A stretch of 54,995 nucleotides of DNA from contig CAYPQD010000015.1 of the NCBI GenBank assembly GCA_964412785.1, positions 1 to 54,995 of the forward strand. The letters are read 5' to 3'. The translations under genes were made by a program, and so were the position numbers. Source of the DNA: UBA5336 sp964412785. GTDB taxonomy: Bacteria > Pseudomonadota > Alphaproteobacteria > Caulobacterales > Hyphomonadaceae. How positions within the stretch are numbered: position 1 is the stretch's first letter; every line of letters starts with the position of its first letter. This document shows, piece by piece, positions 50,735-54,995 of the stretch. The notes beneath the pieces are model-generated. The model saw only the letters and a list, made by a program, of their open reading frames with translations, was not told the origin of the DNA and made no database searches.

Positions 50735-51633
50735 TGCGGCTGCCCGGTCACGTCGTCGACGGGAATGCGGTAGCCGCGTCCGCAGAACTGACAGCGAATG
50801 TCCAGCGTGCCATCGGGATCGACAAGCTCACGCAGCGCATCGTCCGAGAATGAGCTCAGCGTGCTGCGCAGTCGCTCCTCATTGCACGAACAGCTGTCGC
50901 GCACCGGTATCGCCGGTTCGAGGCGCACGCCTTCCTCGTGGAACAGGCGGAACAGCAGGTCGGCCGGCGTCAGACACGGATCGGCGAGTTCCTGGTCCCT
51001 CAGCGTGGCGAACAGGGCCCGGGCCGTATCCCACGCCTCGCCGGTCTCTCCGCGGGCCTCGTCGCCGGCAACCTGCTGGATCAGCATTCCGCCGCCCAGC
51101 CAGTCCGGTTCATGGCCGGCGCGCTCGCGCTCGGCAATTGTCAAGGCGATCCGCGTCGGCACCTGTTCTGACCGGGCGAAATAGTCCTCCGCGCATTCCG
51201 CAAGGCTGCCATGCTGAAGGGGTACAATTCCCTGATAAGGCTGCATGGACGGGTCGTCGTGGACGATGATGAGCGCGAGGCGGCCATGCGGGCCGAACAG
51301 CTGCGGAATGTGGGGACGGGCGCCGCGGTTGATCCGCTCCAGGTCGGCCCATCGCCGTTCGTCAATCCGTGCATAGGCGCGCAGCGACCCGTCGGTGGCG
51401 TATTCTCCGACCAACATGCCGATCGGTCCGTCGCCCTCGGCCTGCACGAGAAGGCGCCCGCGGAACTTGAGCGATGAGCCGACCAGGGTCGCCAGTAGCA
51501 GCGCCTCGCCGATCAGGCGGGCGACGTGGCCTGGATAGGCATGCCGTTTCAGGATCGGATCAAGGCTGGCAGCGCCGAGGCGGGTCACCCGGCCCCTGAC
51601 CGGCTGGTGCTCGATCTGGAACGGCGCAACCAT
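50731..51633 (-). CDS. hslO: Redox-regulated chaperone Hsp33
   Basis: A 300-residue Hsp33 from ATG 51633 (MVAPFQIEHQPVRGRV); an ATG at 51681 adding 16 residues and overlapping argF is possible. AGGAGG lies only 2 nt before 51633, so the start is uncertain. The C-terminal zinc redox switch is complete: CSC in DSCSCNEERL and CQFC in DIRCQFCGRGY. On oxidation Hsp33 releases zinc and holds unfolding proteins. It is downstream of argF. Confidence 0.93.
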   Translation of the reverse strand: MVAPFQIEHQPVRGRVTRLGAASLDPILKRHAYPGHVARLIGEALLLATLVGSSLKFRGRLLVQAEGDGPIGMLVGEYATDGSLRAYARIDERRWADLERINRGARPHIPQLFGPHGRLALIIVHDDPSMQPYQGIVPLQHGSLAECAEDYFARSEQVPTRIALTIAERERAGHEPDWLGGGMLIQQVAGDEARGETGEAWDTARALFATLRDQELADPCLTPADLLFRLFHEEGVRLEPAIPVRDSCSCNEERLRSTLSSFSDDALRELVDPDGTLDIRCQFCGRGYRIPVDDVTGQPH

Positions 51634-51662
51634 GTCCTCCTGACCGGATGGGCCGCCACCAC

Positions 51663-52595
51663 TCAGCTCGCCAGACACCATTTCAGAATCGCCTTCTGCG
51701 CATGGAGGCGGTTTTCCGCCTCTTCGAACACGATGGACGCCGGCCCGTCTATGACCTCAGCGTCCACCTCCTCGCCGCGATGCGCCGGCAGGCAGTGGGT
51801 AAACACCGCATCGGGCCTTGCCAGCGCCATGAGATCGCTGGTCACGGCGAACGGGTCAAGGGCCGCCAGCCGTTCGTCTGCCTCCTTGTCCCCCATTGAG
51901 ACGAAGGTGTCGGCGATCACGACATCGGCGCCAGCCACCGCTTGCTCGGCCGTGTCGAAGAGGTCGATCACGCCGCCAAGGTCGCGGGCGATCTCGATGT
52001 CGTCATCGTCAGGGGCATAGCGAGGGGGGCTGCCGATCGACAGTGCAAAGCCGAGCTTGGGCGCGGCGTGGATGTAGCTGGCGCAGACATTGTTGCCATC
52101 GCCCACCCAGGCGAGACGGCAGCGGTCAAGGCGCAGCCCGGTCTCCTCGATCGCCATCAGGCTGGCGAGGATCTGGCAGGGATGGGACTGATCGGTCAGT
52201 CCATTGATGACCGGCACCGAGGCGGCCGCGGCAAAGGCTTCCACGTCGGCGTGGTCATTGGCGCGGATCATCACCGCATCGACATAGCGCGATAGGACGC
52301 GGGCGGTGTCCTCCACGGTCTCGCCACGGCCAAGCTGCATCTCGCCGGCGGATGCGACGATGGTCGAGCCACCGAGTTGGCGCATCGCCATGTCGAAGGA
52401 GAAGCGCGTGCGGGTGGAGGATTTCTCGAAGATCATCGCCAGGACTTGGCCGCCAAGAGGGGTTTCCGCGTCCGGCCGGCCCTTTGGCCAGCCAGCGCGC
52501 TGGCGTTTCATCCGGTGCGCATCATCAAGCATGGCGCGCAAGGCGTCAGCCGGAATATCGATCAGGTCCAGAAAGTGCCGCACGCTCATCCGCAT
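51663..52595 (-). CDS. argF: Ornithine carbamoyltransferase
   Basis: A 310-residue enzyme making citrulline from ornithine and carbamoyl phosphate in arginine synthesis. Carbamoyl-phosphate loop S60-T-R-T-R64 in FEKSSTRTRFSFD, DQSHPCQ and HCLPAHRGEEV are intact. Start MRMSVRHFLDL or MSVRHF (52589). argD, a frequent neighbour in alphaproteobacteria as I recall, is not next to it. Confidence 0.96.
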   Translation of the reverse strand: MRMSVRHFLDLIDIPADALRAMLDDAHRMKRQRAGWPKGRPDAETPLGGQVLAMIFEKSSTRTRFSFDMAMRQLGGSTIVASAGEMQLGRGETVEDTARVLSRYVDAVMIRANDHADVEAFAAAASVPVINGLTDQSHPCQILASLMAIEETGLRLDRCRLAWVGDGNNVCASYIHAAPKLGFALSIGSPPRYAPDDDDIEIARDLGGVIDLFDTAEQAVAGADVVIADTFVSMGDKEADERLAALDPFAVTSDLMALARPDAVFTHCLPAHRGEEVDAEVIDGPASIVFEEAENRLHAQKAILKWCLAS

Positions 52596-52665
52596 CCCTC
52601 CACGGTTCAGACGGGCAGACTAAATCGGGGATCGGCGAAACTGAAGCGGCGGCCTGCAGGCTCGC

Positions 52666-52986
52666 TCAGTCATTGCCGGCCCGCTCGCCAAGCTGGCGCA
52701 GCAGCGACCAGGTGTAGAGCCCGGTCTTGTGGCCGTCGGAGAAGGCGATACGGACCGCATAGCGTCCGACCGGCTCTGCTGCGGTGACAGTGATATCATG
52801 GGGAATGGGCGGCTGTGGTGGGCGGGGCCCGGCGCCGTGGCCACGCACCTCGGCGGACGGGCTTTCCCGGCGTAGCGTCGTGAAGGGGACAGACAGAGCC
52901 GCGCCATCGTCGAACATGATGTGCAGCTCCCGTGCACCCCGCCGGAAGGTGAGGCGGGTCGGCCAGGGCAGGTCCGGTGCGCTCAT
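52666..52986 (-). CDS. DUF971 (GBBH-like N-terminal) protein
   Basis: A 106-residue stand-alone DUF971 domain: WPTRLTFRRGARELHIMFDDG, LRRESPSAEVRGHG, and the C-terminal EPVGRYAVRIAFSDGHKTG followed by YTW. The family is related to the N-terminal domain of gamma-butyrobetaine hydroxylase and has been linked to iron-sulfur metabolism; the role here is unknown. The start overlaps Trm112 by 4 nt. Confidence 0.92.
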   Translation of the reverse strand: MSAPDLPWPTRLTFRRGARELHIMFDDGAALSVPFTTLRRESPSAEVRGHGAGPRPPQPPIPHDITVTAAEPVGRYAVRIAFSDGHKTGLYTWSLLRQLGERAGND

Positions 52987-53210
52987 CCCTCGCTGTCCGC
53001 GCCCAATTCGCGCGCGGCCTCTTCGAGCAGGATCGGCAGGCCATCTCGGATCGGGTAGGCGAGACCGGCCTTGCGGGAGATGAGCTCGTGGCGCTCTGCG
53101 TCATAGACCAGAGGCTGCCTGGTCAGCGGGCAGACCAGGATCTCAAGAAGGCGCGGATCGACGCCGGAATGACGGGGTTCGGAGCGGACCTCGTCCCTGT
53201 GATCGGTCAT
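52983..53210 (-). CDS. Trm112-like protein (UPF0434/YcaR)
   Basis: A 75-residue Trm112 family protein: VDPRLLEILVCPLTRQPLVYD, ELISRKAGLAYPIRDGLPIL. Only one Cys of the usual zinc site (CPLT) is seen, as in many bacterial members. Eukaryotic Trm112 activates methyltransferases; the bacterial role is not defined. 4-nt overlaps link it to both neighbours. Confidence 0.92.
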   Translation of the reverse strand: MTDHRDEVRSEPRHSGVDPRLLEILVCPLTRQPLVYDAERHELISRKAGLAYPIRDGLPILLEEAARELGADSEG

Positions 53211-53857
53211 TGCAAGGTCCCTCCGCCACCGCCTGCAGTGTCCATTTCCAGCAGCTTGATCAGAGTATCAGCGCGCGCGCGCAGGTCTTCCGCCTCCAGC
53301 AGGGCCTGCTTCTCCGCCGAGGAGAAGGGGCAGCCGGCGCATAGCGCGTTCACCAGCGTCTCGATCGGTGCATCTTCCACCGCCGACCAGTCCGCATCCA
53401 TGGAATTGCGCTGGACGTAGGCTTTCAGCGCGCCAATCAGGCGCGAGCGGCCGGGCAGTTCGGTAATATCGGGCGAGACCAGGTCGTGCTCATAGGCTTT
53501 CCAGATCGCCTGGGCCTGGCGATAGGGCGTCGTGACATCGCCGATCTCATTGACGATGAAGCGGCAGATCCCGGTGAGCACGATCAGATAGCGCCCGTCA
53601 TCGGTCTCCGAATAGGATGTGATGCGCCCGGCGCAGCCGGTCCCGGCAAGGGTCGGACGGGTCTTCGGCCCGCCGGTCGTCTGCACCATCCCGATCAGCC
53701 GCGAGCCTGTCATGGCATCGTCGATCATGTTGAGATAGCGCGGCTCGAAAATGTTCAGGGGAAGTGTCCAGCGCGGAAACATCAGCGCGCCGGACAGCGG
53801 GAACACCGCAATCGTTTCCGGCAGGTCCTCGATCCGCCTGTAGGTGGGATGGGTCAT
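53207..53857 (-). CDS. LON peptidase substrate-binding domain protein
   Basis: A 216-residue protein consisting of the Lon N-terminal domain alone: AVFPLSGALMFPRWTLPLNI, then FEPRYLNMIDDAM. There is no ATPase or protease domain. Such proteins may bind unfolded substrates, but function is not established. The tail ends in a glycine run (TAGGGGGTLQ). 4-nt overlap with Trm112; 76 bp after cnoX. Confidence 0.92.
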   Translation of the reverse strand: MTHPTYRRIEDLPETIAVFPLSGALMFPRWTLPLNIFEPRYLNMIDDAMTGSRLIGMVQTTGGPKTRPTLAGTGCAGRITSYSETDDGRYLIVLTGICRFIVNEIGDVTTPYRQAQAIWKAYEHDLVSPDITELPGRSRLIGALKAYVQRNSMDADWSAVEDAPIETLVNALCAGCPFSSAEKQALLEAEDLRARADTLIKLLEMDTAGGGGGTLQ

Positions 53858-53933
53858 CGGACGGTCTCCACGCGTTTGGTCTCCATAAAGGCAATGTGGC
53901 GCGCCGGGCCGGCCTGTCGAGCCGCAACCCGGA

Positions 53934-54851
53934 TCAGGAGAACATCAGCGACGACAGGCGCCGGCGTCCTTCAACGGTGACCGGGTCCTTGGGCCCGGCG
54001 GCCTCGAACACCTTCAGCAGGGTGTCGCGCGCCTTGCCCTCGCCCCACTGCATGTCGCCAGCGAGGATATGCAGGAGATGGTCGATGGCTTCGCCACTGC
54101 GGCCGGCTGCGACCAGTTGTTCGGCCAGTTCGAAGCGGGCCTGGTGATTGCCGGGCTCTGCCTCCACGGCGGCAATGGTGGCGGCCAGGTCATCCCGGGC
54201 GGCATCAACATCGTCAGCCATCAGGTCGATCGCGGTGCGAACGCTGCTGACCGCCGCATGGCTGGCCTTGTCGGCGGGAACAAGGGACAGTGTTTGCAAT
54301 GCGCGCGCCTTGTCGCCATTGGCGAGATAGCAGCGCGCCAGTCCCGCCAGGGCTTCGGGGTGCTCGCTGTCTTCCTGCAGGACCGCGCCATAGATTTGCG
54401 CCGCCGTGCCGATATCGCCGGCCCGGCTGGCACTTTCGGCCTGTTCGAGCGCCTCGGCGATCGCCTTGCCGATGTCGGTTCCGCCGAGCAGCCGCTCGAT
54501 GAATTGCGTGACCTGGCTCTCCGGCAGGGCACCCATGAAGCCATCGACCGGCTGGCCCCCGTCGAAGGCAAAGACGGCCGGGATCGAGCGCACGCCAAGC
54601 TGGCCGGCGACGCCGGGATTCTCGTCGATATTGATCTTGACCAGCTTGACCTGGCCGTCACGGGCGTTGACCGCGCGCTCGATGACCGGGCCGAGCGTCT
54701 TGCACGGCCCGCACCACGGCGCCCAGAAATCGACGAGGACGGGCTGGGTTTTCGAGGCCTCGATGACATCGGTCATGAATGCCTGGTCGGAGGACTCCTT
54801 GACGTGGTTGCCGGCTTTGCCGGGCTCCGCGCCGAACGAGATCGTGCTCAT
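53934..54851 (-). CDS. cnoX: Thioredoxin-TPR chaperedoxin (CnoX/YbbN family)
   Basis: A 305-residue cytoplasmic protein with an N-terminal thioredoxin domain, active site W46-C47-G-P-C50, and C-terminal TPR repeats (about 125-290). Many CnoX proteins have lost redox cysteines; here both are present, as in alphaproteobacterial members that reduce as well as hold substrates for GroEL and DnaK. Start MSTISFGAEPG. It heads the LON-Trm112-DUF971 group. Confidence 0.92.
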   Translation of the reverse strand: MSTISFGAEPGKAGNHVKESSDQAFMTDVIEASKTQPVLVDFWAPWCGPCKTLGPVIERAVNARDGQVKLVKINIDENPGVAGQLGVRSIPAVFAFDGGQPVDGFMGALPESQVTQFIERLLGGTDIGKAIAEALEQAESASRAGDIGTAAQIYGAVLQEDSEHPEALAGLARCYLANGDKARALQTLSLVPADKASHAAVSSVRTAIDLMADDVDAARDDLAATIAAVEAEPGNHQARFELAEQLVAAGRSGEAIDHLLHILAGDMQWGEGKARDTLLKVFEAAGPKDPVTVEGRRRLSSLMFS

Positions 54852-54929
54852 GGCGTTGCGGCTCCTTCGAATCTGCTGCCGGGGAAATGGGCAGGTCAGC
54901 CCGGCGTTGCAATGGCGGCCTGTGTCGAC

Positions 54930-54995
54930 CTAGTCCAGCGCTGAGAAATCCACCACCTCCCAGCCATGGCCGGTGGCCTCGACAAAGCGCCTTAG
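54930..54995 (-). CDS. C-terminal end of an unidentified protein
   Basis: A partial gene running in from the right edge. Only 21 residues are visible, ending ATGHGWEVVDFSALD and a TAG stop at 54930-54932. Third positions are G/C-rich. It lies 78 bp upstream of cnoX on the same strand. Too short to name. Confidence 0.5.
   Translation of the reverse strand, partial: LRRFVEATGHGWEVVDFSALD

Overview
This window is a compact, GC-rich bacterial chromosome segment, almost certainly from a prosthecate or dimorphic alphaproteobacterium of the Caulobacterales/Maricaulales type. The lineage markers are the hybrid kinase CckA, the flagellin regulator FlbT, a FliM-family switch protein, an FzlA-like GST-fold division protein, DUF1674, an alphaproteobacterial DksA with a single cysteine in the zinc-finger region, and a candidate CtrA box. 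I found no rRNA, tRNA, CRISPR array, prophage or intact insertion sequence. The species is not identified.

Layout. 1-7.6 kb: a MoxR ATPase, a TIR/transmembrane/Cys-rich Sel1 protein, a small sensor-like membrane protein, flbT with an overlapping 103-aa gene, marC, an unrecognised two-TM protein, dksA and a FliM-like gene behind a CtrA-like box. 7.6-15.3 kb: a DAACS symporter, a nitronate monooxygenase/lipoprotein pair, class Ia nrdB with NrdR-like boxes, a zinc-ribbon miniprotein, a TerC protein and an S9 peptidase. 15.3-16.8 kb: a tandem repeat array beside a two-gene BglII/BstYI-like restriction endonuclease plus MT-A70 methyltransferase unit, visibly lower in GC. 16.9-29.6 kb: a DUF885 metalloprotein, cckA, a secreted thioredoxin, purB, a 23-residue-repeat peptidoglycan-binding protein, ispH, a lipoprotein, argS and DUF2147. 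29.7-35.0 kb: a tandem glycine riboswitch followed by gcvT-gcvH-gcvPA-cupin-gcvPB. 35-43 kb: an acyltransferase, a small membrane protein, and rpe-heparinase-wbpM-like-purH on the minus strand. 43-55 kb: a glycine-zipper lipoprotein, rsmB, htpX, DUF1674, fzlA-like, a TetR regulator, gpsA-yciI-trkH, argF-hslO, and the cnoX-LON-Trm112-DUF971 group.

The feature least explained by known families is a dispersed intergenic repeat found at four loci (11.65-11.77, 15.35-15.58, 36.83-36.95 and 50.69-50.73 kb). Its ends read CTGATACCA/TGGTATCAG and it carries conserved internal hairpins. Every copy sits between two converging genes. At four gene ends the outer CTGA of the repeat supplies the TGA stop codon. 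It may be a REP/MITE-like element specialised for gene 3' ends, acting as a bidirectional terminator.

Functionally the segment is mostly housekeeping: purine synthesis (purB, purH), glycine cleavage, arginine and isoprenoid synthesis, translation, redox and protein quality control, potassium uptake and envelope polysaccharide. Motility and cell-cycle regulators and one likely horizontally acquired restriction-modification unit are added to this. All calls come from reading the sequence; no database search was run.
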